From Candidatus Gagatemarchaeum stordalenia (GTDB lineage: Archaea > Thermoproteota > Nitrososphaeria > Nitrososphaerales > Gagatemarchaeaceae), in assembly GCA_003164815.1 (NCBI GenBank), contig PLUF01000075.1, positions 31,978-95,977 on the forward strand: DNA of 64,000 nt, in the 5' to 3' direction. A program made the position numbers and the translations under genes. The notes under the pieces were generated by a model. The model saw only the letters and a program-made list of their open reading frames with translations, had not been told where the DNA came from and did no database searches. Positions 32,482 to 40,615 of the stretch are shown piece after piece (within the stretch, counting starts at the first letter, position 1; each line of letters opens with the position of its first letter).

Positions 32482-33729
32482 TCAAAACTCCCTCAGCGCC
32501 GACTCTACCCCCACCTTTCGAAGCCTGAAAACCATGAATTGGGAAGCGGCAACTACGAGTAGAACTGAGGAAATCGCGGCTAAGGATAGGTACATGGGAT
32601 CCAACGAAGGTAGGACTGCGAGATACCCTCCGTAAACGATATAGGATGATGAAAACTGAGAAACCAGTATGAAAGAAAGCAACGCGGCGAATGCATATGA
32701 GACTGCGGCAAGCATTAGGAAGTAAGCCAAGTAGAAGTTTCGCACTCTTCCCCATCTCCAGCCTAGACTAACCAGCAATCCGGCTTCCCAAGCTCTTCGC
32801 CCGATTGAAACATACGAAACCAAGAACACTGCTGAAATCATAGAAGCCAAGGCCGCACCGGCCAGTAGCATGTACATGGGAGCCGTGCTGGATTCCACTG
32901 ATTCTAGGTCAGTCACAGTCAAACTGTCGTATTCAACATTGTACTCCGGATAAGGTTTCATGACCGCTTCGATTTGAGCAGCAACCCCCGAAACCTCATT
33001 GATGCTAGAGACCTTGATAATTGCAAGGTTCGCCGTCGAAGCGTTGCCGAATGTTCCAGAGTACAAGTTCGAACCCAACTCCGCCTTCAGGAAGGTTGCA
33101 TTCCAGAGGACCTGCACATAACTTCCCAATAGGAGATTGTACGAACTCATGCCAACTTCCTTAGCTAGAAAACTTACATTGTCGATTGCGACTTGAGAGG
33201 GCTTGTTGAAACTGAACGTGCTCTGTCCAAGGTAGTTGAAGACAAATCCTGCGTCGGTCCCATTGGGAATCTGCCCTGCAGAGACCTGAAGCAGTTGTTT
33301 GGGATATCCCGTGGGACCACCAATTATTGCACTTGAATACCCTATTGTCATATGACTAACGACTGGCTCCGTTTCGTTTCCAATCTTGACATAGGCGAGA
33401 GTGCCGTTCGAAGGGGGAAGAAAATCCGAGGAAAGCACTACAACAGGGTATACGGCTTCGACACCTTTAATGGCAATGATTTGGTCTTGTAGGCTTGAAG
33501 AGAGTGCTTGACTCGAGAAGGATGGGTTATTGTTGTCCTCTACTACAACGTAGGTCGCCGCGGCATTCGCGTAATTTGAGATGGCATGCTGGATTGACGA
33601 GCCTACGGAGGGGATCGTCATCCAGCCCGTCATGCCTATTGTGAGAATGAGGATGAAGATTACTGACCAAGACCCTTCGCGGAAGGCTTTCTTGCCCGAC
33701 AATGGTAGACCTTCCACGAGGGTTTTCAC
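32482..33729 (-). CDS. FtsX/MacB-type ABC permease
   Basis: 415 residues from GTG 33729, preceded by an unusual clear AGGAGGTG ribosome site. TM1 WSVIFILILTIGMTGWMTI, extracytoplasmic domain (about 40-275) with WNATFLKAELGSNLY, then three TMs with WEAGLLVSLGWRWGRVRNFYLAYF and FRLRKVGVESALREF at the end. Paralog of the two permeases at 4617 and 5892; here a single permease, so a homodimer is likely. Confidence 0.9.
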   Translation of the reverse strand: MKTLVEGLPLSGKKAFREGSWSVIFILILTIGMTGWMTIPSVGSSIQHAISNYANAAATYVVVEDNNNPSFSSQALSSSLQDQIIAIKGVEAVYPVVVLSSDFLPPSNGTLAYVKIGNETEPVVSHMTIGYSSAIIGGPTGYPKQLLQVSAGQIPNGTDAGFVFNYLGQSTFSFNKPSQVAIDNVSFLAKEVGMSSYNLLLGSYVQVLWNATFLKAELGSNLYSGTFGNASTANLAIIKVSSINEVSGVAAQIEAVMKPYPEYNVEYDSLTVTDLESVESSTAPMYMLLAGAALASMISAVFLVSYVSIGRRAWEAGLLVSLGWRWGRVRNFYLAYFLMLAAVSYAFAALLSFILVSQFSSSYIVYGGYLAVLPSLDPMYLSLAAISSVLLVVAASQFMVFRLRKVGVESALREF

Positions 33730-33758
33730 CTCCTTCAGCTACTCTAATCTGGTGTGCA

Positions 33759-34250
33759 TTAGTTGTAGAGTACGTAGTCTACTCCTATGAAGCCCACCGG
33801 ACCTCCAGCCGAGTCGCCATACGCGGAGTATGGGGCTGTCGATCCGCACCACCCATACGGGCTGTACCCTGTCTGCCCGCTTTCGGATACACCGTAGTTG
33901 CCTGGAGCTATGTTGTTCACGCTTCCCACCCATTCACAGTTCAAGAGGCCCCAGCTCCAGCTCTGTACTGCCCATCCGACGGTCATGTCTTCAGATGGTA
34001 TGACCGTCTGAAGATATGGAGCTACTTCTAGCGAACCCGAGTACGGACCGCAATTGTAAGACACGCTCCCATAACCTCCGCTAAGAGCGGTCGAACATGT
34101 GGTGGTTAGGGTTATCAGGTCTGGTTGCACCGTCGCCTGCGATGCATCCGCAGTCTTCGCGATACTTGCGTTTGCTGCCCCCTGGAGGGTCACAAGGAAA
34201 AGACCCATGAAGAAAACAGCCAGTCCAATTACGAACTTGTTCGTTCCCAT
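33759..34250 (-). CDS. Small secreted Cys-containing protein of export operon
   Basis: 163 residues, signal peptide MGTNKFVIGLAVFFMGLFLVTLQGAANA. Mature region with four to five Cys (TTTCSTAL, YNCGPYSG, LLNCEWVG, YGWCGST) and many Gly/Tyr/Ser. A GGAGG-type site precedes the ATG (GGAGGAAACC). It is 30 nt upstream of the permease, so it is first gene of the operon and a candidate substrate or accessory of the exporter. Divergent from RHH paralog 3. Confidence 0.65.
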   Translation of the reverse strand: MGTNKFVIGLAVFFMGLFLVTLQGAANASIAKTADASQATVQPDLITLTTTCSTALSGGYGSVSYNCGPYSGSLEVAPYLQTVIPSEDMTVGWAVQSWSWGLLNCEWVGSVNNIAPGNYGVSESGQTGYSPYGWCGSTAPYSAYGDSAGGPVGFIGVDYVLYN

Positions 34251-34334
34251 GGTTTCCTCCCGATTCAGAATCGCATATAACTGGCAGACATACGAAGTGA
34301 TACGTTTTTACATGGGCGATTGACACCTTTGCCC

Positions 34335-34883
34335 ATGGAAACGATAACTTACCGCCCCACGGAACGTCTCCATTCCAGGAACATTCATGTCAACTTCAAG
34401 ATTCCATCAGATGTGCACGACAGCCTTGGAAAAGCAGCCTTTGATGACAAGATAAGCCTGAATGGATTGGTAAACCAAATCCTCTTGAAATATGTGTCAT
34501 TTGACAGGGCTATCACCAACGAATCTGTTGTCGTCCCGAATCAGCTTTTCGTTGAAATGATTAGAGCATTCCCGGAGGAGCAGGCTAAATGCATTGGACT
34601 GATATTGGGTCCCAAGTTGAGACAGGATTTTGCCTTCCACGGAGTCGATCAAGACTCGGAGGCAATTCTGAACTTTCACATTGAGCAGATGGGCGCGTAT
34701 TCAGGATGGTACAATCTTGAAGTGTCGAGAAGCGATTCGCGAATAAGAGCGGCCCTTATGCACGAGTTTGGTAAAAATTGGTCGACTTTCCTGATCAAGT
34801 ACTATCAGTCCGCAATTCGAGCTGTCACGGGCGCAGAGCCTCGAATTGAGCATAAGAGTGGCACCATAGTAATCACTTTCTGA
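34335..34883 (+). CDS. RHH-fold DNA-binding regulator, paralog 3
   Basis: 182 residues from ATG 34335 (an in-frame TTG at 34320 adds five residues). N-terminal RHH-like part with NIHVNFKIPSDVHDSLGKAAFDDKISLNGLVNQILLKYV. The middle helical region has a GLILGPKLRQDF motif also seen in paralog 4 (NLGPKLIKQTF). The C-terminal domain has YSGWYNLEV and HEFGKNWSTFLIKYYQSAI, then a beta tail. Divergent from the secreted gene and export operon at 34250. Confidence 0.7.
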   Translation: METITYRPTERLHSRNIHVNFKIPSDVHDSLGKAAFDDKISLNGLVNQILLKYVSFDRAITNESVVVPNQLFVEMIRAFPEEQAKCIGLILGPKLRQDFAFHGVDQDSEAILNFHIEQMGAYSGWYNLEVSRSDSRIRAALMHEFGKNWSTFLIKYYQSAIRAVTGAEPRIEHKSGTIVITF

Positions 34884-34955
34884 GCAGATGCGAGAAGGTA
34901 TGGCAGCAGCCGCAATCATCTCTACCCGTTCTTGGCGTACAAGACCCTGACGGAT

Positions 34956-35195
34956 TTATGAGTGAGCCTTGGAACTTCTCGTCGCGAGCACTAGCACAGC
35001 TAAGGTCAATGGCACGAGGACGCCGAATGCGAGAATCTCCGTCCATTCTAAGAGACTGGTTGAGCCGGCCAGGAAGGCCCAGATGTCAAGCAAAATCAGG
35101 GTCAAGCCCAAACCCAGAGCAGGCCCGCGCAGCCTTTCAGCTCGCCTCTTCCTCCGGATCAGATTAGATACATCTCCCACTGAGCTAGCGCCCAT
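34956..35195 (-). CDS. Small two-TM membrane protein
   Basis: 79 residues from ATG 35195. Basic N-terminus (IRRKRRAERLRG), TM1 ALGLGLTLILLDIWAFLAG, TM2 ILAFGVLVPLTLAVLVLA. It overlaps the upstream winged-helix gene by 11 nt (GATTATGGGCGC), so it is translationally coupled. It may be the membrane partner of that regulator. No family recognised. Confidence 0.6.
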   Translation of the reverse strand: MGASSVGDVSNLIRRKRRAERLRGPALGLGLTLILLDIWAFLAGSTSLLEWTEILAFGVLVPLTLAVLVLATRSSKAHS

Positions 35196-35517
35196 AATCC
35201 TGAAAGCGCGCTCTTGGTGATTCAGGGTACTTCTGCCGAAGACTTTCCAGCCTAGAGAGTAGTTCGAGCCCACGGGCGTTTACAGACATCCGGCGCTGGG
35301 CTCCATCGGTAAGGATCTGTACGAAGCCTCCGTCGATAAGGACCTGAATAGCCCGTTCAAGTTCATCCTCGTCTGGCACTAAGCTTAGTCCGCTATAGAT
35401 TTCGTGCACCAGCTCCCACTTGCTCAATGGTTGACTGCGCAGGGCCGAGAGGATGAGCAGGTGCAAGTTGGCCTTCAGCAACTTCGAGCGTATCCTGAAC
35501 TGCATCCAGTGAATCAT
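35185..35517 (-). CDS. Winged-helix transcription regulator
   Basis: 110 residues. LLKANLHLLILSALRSQPLSKWELVHEIYSGLSLVPDEDELERAIQVLIDGGFVQI gives the three-helix plus wing pattern, followed by RRMSVNARGLELLSRLESL. PadR/MarR-like. It lies between a PadR-type gene (28 nt upstream) and the coupled membrane protein, all on the same strand. Confidence 0.65.
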   Translation of the reverse strand: MIHWMQFRIRSKLLKANLHLLILSALRSQPLSKWELVHEIYSGLSLVPDEDELERAIQVLIDGGFVQILTDGAQRRMSVNARGLELLSRLESLRQKYPESPRARFQDYGR

Positions 35518-35545
35518 TCTTCGATCATCGGATACCTTCTGTGAA

Positions 35546-35911
35546 TCAGCGGACGCGCTCTGGGGGAGGGTGGACGATGCTGAGGCGTAGCTGCATGAGG
35601 CTAAGTTCGTCCCTCCACGCCTTGAGCAAGATTCGCCCGAGAGGGGTCAATCGGAGGGAGGTTCTTCGTCCGTTCTTCTCTTTCGTGATTACGCCGCTTT
35701 CTTCCATGGCATCGATAACGGGATACACCTGTCCAGGGCTGAGCAGGACCTCAAAGTCAACGCAGAGCGTCGACATGATGTCGTAACCGCACACGTCCCG
35801 TCTCTCGACGTTATCCAGTATCAGGTACTCCAGCATGGAGTTGACAAGGCCCCGCCTATACCGCCTCACCATCGACTCGATTCCGTCAGTCCTTATCGCT
35901 TGGGTGAGCAT
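35546..35911 (-). CDS. PadR-like transcription regulator
   Basis: 121 residues. The core EYLILDNVERRDVCGYDIMSTLCVDFEVLLSPGQVYPVIDAMEESGVITKEKNGRRTSLRLTPLG is the PadR winged helix (G-Y-D/E-I, S-x-G-x-hydrophobic-Y-P). The start at ATG 35911 lies within an inverted repeat (ATTAGCG...CGCTAAT), consistent with autorepression. First gene of a three-gene operon; divergent from the HTH regulator at 36007. Confidence 0.75.
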   Translation of the reverse strand: MLTQAIRTDGIESMVRRYRRGLVNSMLEYLILDNVERRDVCGYDIMSTLCVDFEVLLSPGQVYPVIDAMEESGVITKEKNGRRTSLRLTPLGRILLKAWRDELSLMQLRLSIVHPPPERVR

Positions 35912-35939
35912 TAGCGATACCTATAGCCTAAACGCTAAT
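35910..35939. promoter_or_regulatory. Operator candidate in the divergent regulator promoter
   Basis: ATTAGCG at 35910-35916 and CGCTAAT at 35933-35939 are perfect inverted 7-mers 16 nt apart, covering the PadR-like ATG and a central CTATAG. A CGTTAAT/GCTAAT-like motif recurs at 35970-36000 before the divergent gene. Confidence 0.5.
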
Positions 35940-36006
35940 CAGAGAGGTAATAAAGGTTTCACGAAGATGGGAGCTAATATTAGGGTATTCGTTAATAGCC
36001 CCCCCG

Positions 36007-37092
36007 TTGAGCTCGAGGATCGCGGACCTCATTCAGGCAGTCGACCGCATCGGGATAAAGAACGTCGCCGCGCTGTCTCGCATGACCGGCATGCCCAAGG
36101 AGACGATAAGGTACATGCTCAAGAAGAGGTTCCCGGAGCTCGACCTCAGGGTCGAGACCGTCTTCAACCTGGGTGATTTGGGCCTTCAGAGGTACTCCGC
36201 GACAATCAGTTTCGCCCCGGACGCGCTCCCGCACGCCAACTCAATCCTCGACAGGCTTGCGGAAGTGGCGTTCCTTACGTACCGCACGGGGACGCTCCTC
36301 GAACCCACGCACGTGGCGTTGTTTGCGGTCCCAGTTCTAGTAGAGGAGCAGTTCCACTCGTTCATGAGAGACCTCGTCAGCGAAGGAATCCTGAGGGACG
36401 CGGAGTTCAAGAGGGTCGAGTGGGTCAGGAACCCGGAGCTCAAGTGCGGCTTCTACGACTTCGACTCAGGGCGCTGGAGCATCGACTGGGCGGAAGTCGG
36501 GAAGCGTCCTGAGGCTCCTCCCTCCCCGATCGTCGTCGACCAGCCGCGCCTGAAACCCGCAATCGACCGGAGCGACCTCCTGCTCATCAAGGAGCTTCAG
36601 GCAAGTTCGCAACGAAGCCTTGTAGATATCTCCGGGAAGCTCAAGATGAACGCGGTGACGCTCAGGTGGCACTTCAGGAAACACGTCCTGCCGGTTATCT
36701 CCTATCACAGGGTGAGATGGATCCCGGTGCGCGGCGGGGACCAAACCAAGGTAGCGGGAGCCTCATTCGGCTTCAGCCAGTTGACCAGGTCGCAACTCGG
36801 GAAGGTCAGGCTCCTCTTCAACAACTTTCCCTTTGCCTGGTACGAAGCCGGGTCTCGCGACGGTAGCTACAGAGCGGAACTGGCGATTCCAGTCGAGGAG
36901 TTGGTCCTCTCGCTCGAGTTCCTGAACGCCAGGCTGGGTGAGATGTCTCTCCCACCATGGGAGACCTACCTCCTCAACCTGCGGTCGAGCATGTGCTATA
37001 CCGTGCCGTACGAGAACTTCACAGATGAGGACGGGTGGACTTTCGACCCCGAAAGGGCCCTCAGCTCGATTCTCGCGGTCGTCAGCGCATGA
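36007..37092 (+). CDS. Two-HTH transcription regulator (Lrp/AsnC-related)
   Basis: 361 residues from TTG 36007. N-terminal HTH (VDRIGIKNVAALSRMTGMPKETIRYMLKKRF), then a sensor-like region, and a second HTH near residues 195-235 (IDRSDLLLIKELQASSQRSLVDISGKLKMNAVTLRWHFRKHV) of AsnC type. The C-terminal region is mixed alpha/beta with VEELVLSLEFLNARLGEM. Duplicated AsnC-like HTH proteins of this size are common in archaea. The ligand is unknown. Gene body GC and codon use are higher than in neighbouring secreted genes. Confidence 0.65.
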   Translation: MSSRIADLIQAVDRIGIKNVAALSRMTGMPKETIRYMLKKRFPELDLRVETVFNLGDLGLQRYSATISFAPDALPHANSILDRLAEVAFLTYRTGTLLEPTHVALFAVPVLVEEQFHSFMRDLVSEGILRDAEFKRVEWVRNPELKCGFYDFDSGRWSIDWAEVGKRPEAPPSPIVVDQPRLKPAIDRSDLLLIKELQASSQRSLVDISGKLKMNAVTLRWHFRKHVLPVISYHRVRWIPVRGGDQTKVAGASFGFSQLTRSQLGKVRLLFNNFPFAWYEAGSRDGSYRAELAIPVEELVLSLEFLNARLGEMSLPPWETYLLNLRSSMCYTVPYENFTDEDGWTFDPERALSSILAVVSA

Positions 37093-37111
37093 TGGCGGTG
37101 ACGCCAGCCTA

Positions 37112-37258
37112 TCAGTCCGGGGGGCCTGGCCCGATCGGGTCTCCGCCGAGAGTGCCGATGTGAAGCGGGTGGAGCCCGTGCATCTCGAGGAGGATTCCGA
37201 CCGCTACGAGGACGACGGGAACCCACAGGTAGAGGCTCTGCCGTAACGATATTCTCAT
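37112..37258 (-). CDS. Single-TM micro-protein
   Basis: 48 residues from ATG 37258 to TGA 37112. MRISLRQSLY, then a TM segment LWVPVVLVAVGILL, then an outer HGLHPLHIGTLGGDPIGPGPP tail. Short basic N-terminus and clean hydrophobic segment suggest a real membrane peptide. It is convergent with the regulator at 36007. No family known to me. Confidence 0.45.
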   Translation of the reverse strand: MRISLRQSLYLWVPVVLVAVGILLEMHGLHPLHIGTLGGDPIGPGPPD

Positions 37259-37518
37259 GACCGCGGGGTGCGGCCTCGAATATTAGCAGACTATTCAAGG
37301 CGAAGTTACTAAATTCGTAAGGTCAGGGTGAGCGAAGCAAGATTCTGTCATAGCGGCATTGAGGACCAACTTGTTGCCGCGCTGATTCAAGACATCAGCT
37401 ATCAGCGCTGGCCTCTGAGCATCTCTCTGTCGCGGAGTTGCTTAAGTTGGAAGACCGTTGCAGTCCGATCTGTGGTTAGTTCAGATTGCCAGTCCAGAGC
37501 CCCCGAAGCGACGACCCT

Positions 37519-37941
37519 TCAGAGGTTCGTAATCAGCACATCACCCTGAGCATCTTTGGAATAGGACCTGAGGCCTCCTGATAGATTCACGTCGTTTGAA
37601 GAGAGCAGTCTCCGGGCCTCCTGAACCAAGGTCGAAGGGACGTACAAGAAGAACGGGGCATTCAGCCCTGAGTAGGTCCTCCATTGCTGGACGTGGTCCT
37701 GGTTTATGGTTGCCTCGGTCTCGACCTCACCTATCAACTCAATATTGTTCGAGGCTGAAGCGTCGACCACCACGATATCGGGATAGACGACGCTCGAACC
37801 GGTTTTCATCCCCATCCGCTGGGCGGGTTCATTGGTGTACGTCACGTAAGTAGGATGATCTGTGGTTGGGTACGCGAACCTTATGCGGGCTACCTCGCTG
37901 ACCAGCCGGTCGTGTCGTGACTTCTCTTCTGACTATGCCAT
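37519..37941 (-). CDS. PD-(D/E)xK-like nuclease-fold protein, in-frame amber codon
   Basis: From ATG 37941 the frame reads Met-Ala, TAG, then SEEKSRHDRLVSEVARIRFAYPTTDHP and onward without interruption. VVYPDIVVVDAS then ELIGEVETEATI then QWRTYS is the PD...ExE pattern of a widespread restriction-nuclease-like family (x-Y-P-D-hydrophobic, E-V-E-T), followed by FFLYVPSTLVQEARRLL. The residues after the TAG look like genuine N-terminal sequence, so the TAG is a nonsense mutation or is bypassed; a downstream restart is possible. The likely role is nucleic-acid cleavage or binding; partners are not evident. Confidence 0.5.
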
Positions 37942-38235
37942 TGGGGTCGCCGGCAGGAGTAGAATACAAGCTGACATAAGCTTTTACGCAACTATATTGG
38001 TGGGATATCGGGCGAACGATAATAACTACCCACCGGGATTTTCTGGTTTCTTTGCAAATCAAGAATGGGTCGATAGAAACGGGGGTATTCTCATCCAAAG
38101 GTAGGGACCCTTGATCCAAGAACTAAGGAGACCGAAGGCCCAGGCCCCCCTATTCAGCACGGGGATTCTCGGCTTTTTGGACCGGCGGCGCGATGTTCAG
38201 GAGTCTCTTGGCCGTGTAGGACTGGATCGACAACC

Positions 38236-39843
38236 ATGACTAGGCGAATTGTGCTAATCTCGGGCCCTGTTTCGTCTGGCAAGAGCAAACTCGCCCAACT
38301 TCTGAGCGAAAGGTTTGCAGTCCAGCTTCTTAAGACAAGGGTAGTCATCGAAGACCTTGCGGGGCTGTCTAGTCCCGGACGCCTCGCACTCCAGATGGCT
38401 GGAGACGAGCTTGACCTGGCTACAGATCACAAATGGCTAGCGGAAGCCCTGACCGCCTTCGTAGTCGATAAGCCTGAAGATACGCTAATCGCTGTGGATT
38501 CGGTAAGAACAGCGAAGCAAGTCGAGCACATTCGCAACGCTTTTGGTTCCTCTATAACTCACATTCATGTAACTGCGTCACCCGAAACTCTCGCTGAAAG
38601 GTACAGCAAGCGCGAGAAGAAGGAAGACAACCCTCCATCCTATGAAATCGTGAAGAGCAACGCAACTGAGAGCAAGATTGAAAGTCTCGCAGACCTCGCC
38701 GACGCCGTAATCATCACCGATCGAAATACGCTTGAAGATGTCTTGGTGAGAGCTGCCACTCAGCTCGGATTATACCGCGCGAACACTGACAGGCTAGTCG
38801 ACGTTATCATTGGCGGCCAGTACGGGAGCGAAGGGAAGGGGAATATGGTTGCCCATCTTGCTAAGGAATATGATTTGCTCGTGAGAGTCGGAGGCCCGAA
38901 TGCGGGACACAAGGTGTTCGAAGAGCCAGAACCGTTCACGCACCATCATCTACCTTCAGGCACAAGGAAATCAAGCGCAAAGCTTCTGCTTGCGCCAGGA
39001 ATGGTCATAAATGTCAAGCAACTCCTGCACGAAATCGCGCAATGCGGCGTCGATGAGTCTCGGCTTGCGATAGACCCCCAGGCGATGATTATCAGCGACG
39101 AAGACATAGCGGCAGAAAGGAAATTGGTAGAGGTAATCTCGTCCACAGGACAGGGCGTCGGAGCCGCGACCGCACGGAAGATAATGGGCCGTTCGGAAAC
39201 CACGACCCTGCTTGCGAGGGATATCGCCGACTTGGAACAGTATACGCGAAGGACCGCGCAAGAAGTTCTGGCCGAGACATTGTCGAAGGGAGGCAAGGTG
39301 TTAGTCGAAGGGACGCAGGGGACTGCTCTAAGTTTGTACCACGGATCGTATCCGCATGTCACTTCCAGAGACACCACAGTTAGCGGTTGCCTTGCCGAAG
39401 CTGGGATTGCTGCAACCCGTGTGCGGAAGGTGATTATGGTATGCCGCACCTACCCGATCCGGGTCAAAAATGCCGTGCGCGGGAAGTCTGGTCCGTTGTC
39501 GATGGAAATCGACCTCGCCGAGATTAGCAGAAGGTCTGGTAAGAATCTCGAGGAGTTGCAGAAGACAGAGATAACATCCACCACAAGACGCGAACGCAGG
39601 ATTGGTGAATTCGATTGGGACCTCTTGCACAAGGCCTCTTTCTTGAATGCTCCTACGGACATCGCTCTAACATTCGTGGATTACCTAGATGCTAAGAACG
39701 AGCAGGCGAAACGGTTCGATCAGCTAACTCCATCGACAATAAACTTCATCGAGGAAATCGAACGAGTATCAGGAGCCATGGTATCACTCATCTCGACTGG
39801 CTTTAACACGCGAAATATTATAGACAGACGAGTCTGGAAGTGA
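38236..39843 (+). CDS. Nucleotide kinase-PurZ/PurA-like fusion 1
   Basis: 535 residues. Residues 1-175 form a P-loop NMP-kinase-like domain (GPVSSGKS at 10-17, SVRTAKQVEHIRNAF, RYSKREKKEDNPP lid-like). Residues 185-535 form an adenylosuccinate-synthetase-like domain: GGQYGSEGKGN, GGPNAGHK, QGVGAATARK, EGTQGTALSLYHGSYPHVTSRDT and a TSTTRRERRIGEFDW loop. PurA normally has GDEGKGK, the Asp being the catalytic base; here Ser198 replaces it. This Ser is, as I recall, the hallmark of phage PurZ, which makes 2-amino-dAMP precursor from dGMP and Asp. The kinase domain could phosphorylate substrate or product. It is followed after 1 nt by the ART-like gene, so co-translated. Partner of the paralog at 40616. 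Confidence 0.8.
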   Translation: MTRRIVLISGPVSSGKSKLAQLLSERFAVQLLKTRVVIEDLAGLSSPGRLALQMAGDELDLATDHKWLAEALTAFVVDKPEDTLIAVDSVRTAKQVEHIRNAFGSSITHIHVTASPETLAERYSKREKKEDNPPSYEIVKSNATESKIESLADLADAVIITDRNTLEDVLVRAATQLGLYRANTDRLVDVIIGGQYGSEGKGNMVAHLAKEYDLLVRVGGPNAGHKVFEEPEPFTHHHLPSGTRKSSAKLLLAPGMVINVKQLLHEIAQCGVDESRLAIDPQAMIISDEDIAAERKLVEVISSTGQGVGAATARKIMGRSETTTLLARDIADLEQYTRRTAQEVLAETLSKGGKVLVEGTQGTALSLYHGSYPHVTSRDTTVSGCLAEAGIAATRVRKVIMVCRTYPIRVKNAVRGKSGPLSMEIDLAEISRRSGKNLEELQKTEITSTTRRERRIGEFDWDLLHKASFLNAPTDIALTFVDYLDAKNEQAKRFDQLTPSTINFIEEIERVSGAMVSLISTGFNTRNIIDRRVWK

Positions 39844-39844
39844 T

Positions 39845-40486
39845 ATGCGGATGGAACCTTATGAACTATGGGAAGCCTATCCCAAGCTTTATCACATGGC
39901 CGAGTCTGGGAGCTGGCCTAGCATCCAGGCACATGGATTACTGAGTACATCTGCTCTCCTCGACCTGTACATGATTTCGGGCGCTGAACGTCGCGCGCTC
40001 GAGTCAGAAAGACGGCCGGAGAGTGTCACCATATCCCACCATGAGTTTGGCACCGCAGTCATACGAGACCAGAAACCGATCAATGAGAAGTCGCTCCGAA
40101 AGTGCCTAACCGACATGTCGCCAAGGGAATGGTACGAGTTGCTGAACCACAAGGTGTTCTTTTGGCTCACAGAAGAAAGGCTCAACAGGCTACTAAGCGC
40201 TCGAGCCTATAGGGCAAAATCTCATGCGGTGCTTACCGTCGAAACGCGCAAGCTCGTCGAAAGGCATGAGCGACAGATTACCCTGTCTCGAATCAATTCG
40301 GGATCAGTAATCTATGGCGTTGGTCAAAGAGGGAGAGAGACTTTCAAGACAATAGGGGACGTGAATCGCATCGGCAGCATCGCCGAATTGGCCATCGACT
40401 ATGCGGTTGATGATATAGCAGATTTGGTGCTTGTAGTCGAGGAGAGAAGAGGGAGTCAACCGCCTGCCGTCCTCTGGCAGCATTAG
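39845..40486 (+). CDS. DUF7002, DarT-like predicted ADP-ribosyltransferase
   Basis: 213 residues from ATG 39845, 1 nt after the stop of the kinase-PurA-like gene. The signature LYHMAESGSWPSIQAHGLLSTSALLDL, then SHHEFGTAVIRDQKPI, NHKVFFWLTEERLNRLL, VLTVET and SRINSGS matches DUF7002. His17 in the first strand, the aromatic VFFW strand (101-107) and Glu181 (SIAELAIDY) sit where the H-Y/F-E triad of DarT-like ADP-ribosyltransferases would be. Fold assignment is my inference. The macrodomain gene at 42234, in the convergent operon, would be the natural antagonist. Target (DNA, RNA or nucleotide) unknown. Confidence 0.7.
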   Translation: MRMEPYELWEAYPKLYHMAESGSWPSIQAHGLLSTSALLDLYMISGAERRALESERRPESVTISHHEFGTAVIRDQKPINEKSLRKCLTDMSPREWYELLNHKVFFWLTEERLNRLLSARAYRAKSHAVLTVETRKLVERHERQITLSRINSGSVIYGVGQRGRETFKTIGDVNRIGSIAELAIDYAVDDIADLVLVVEERRGSQPPAVLWQH

Positions 40487-40615
40487 TATTGCAACTCCAT
40501 TTTCTGGGACACGGCTAAAGACAACGTAGGAATCTCAGCAGGAGTAGCAATCGCGTTCAGCCAAAGGATGGGATGTGGGACAAACTATTGCTTGGACACC
40601 TGAATTCAATCCAGT

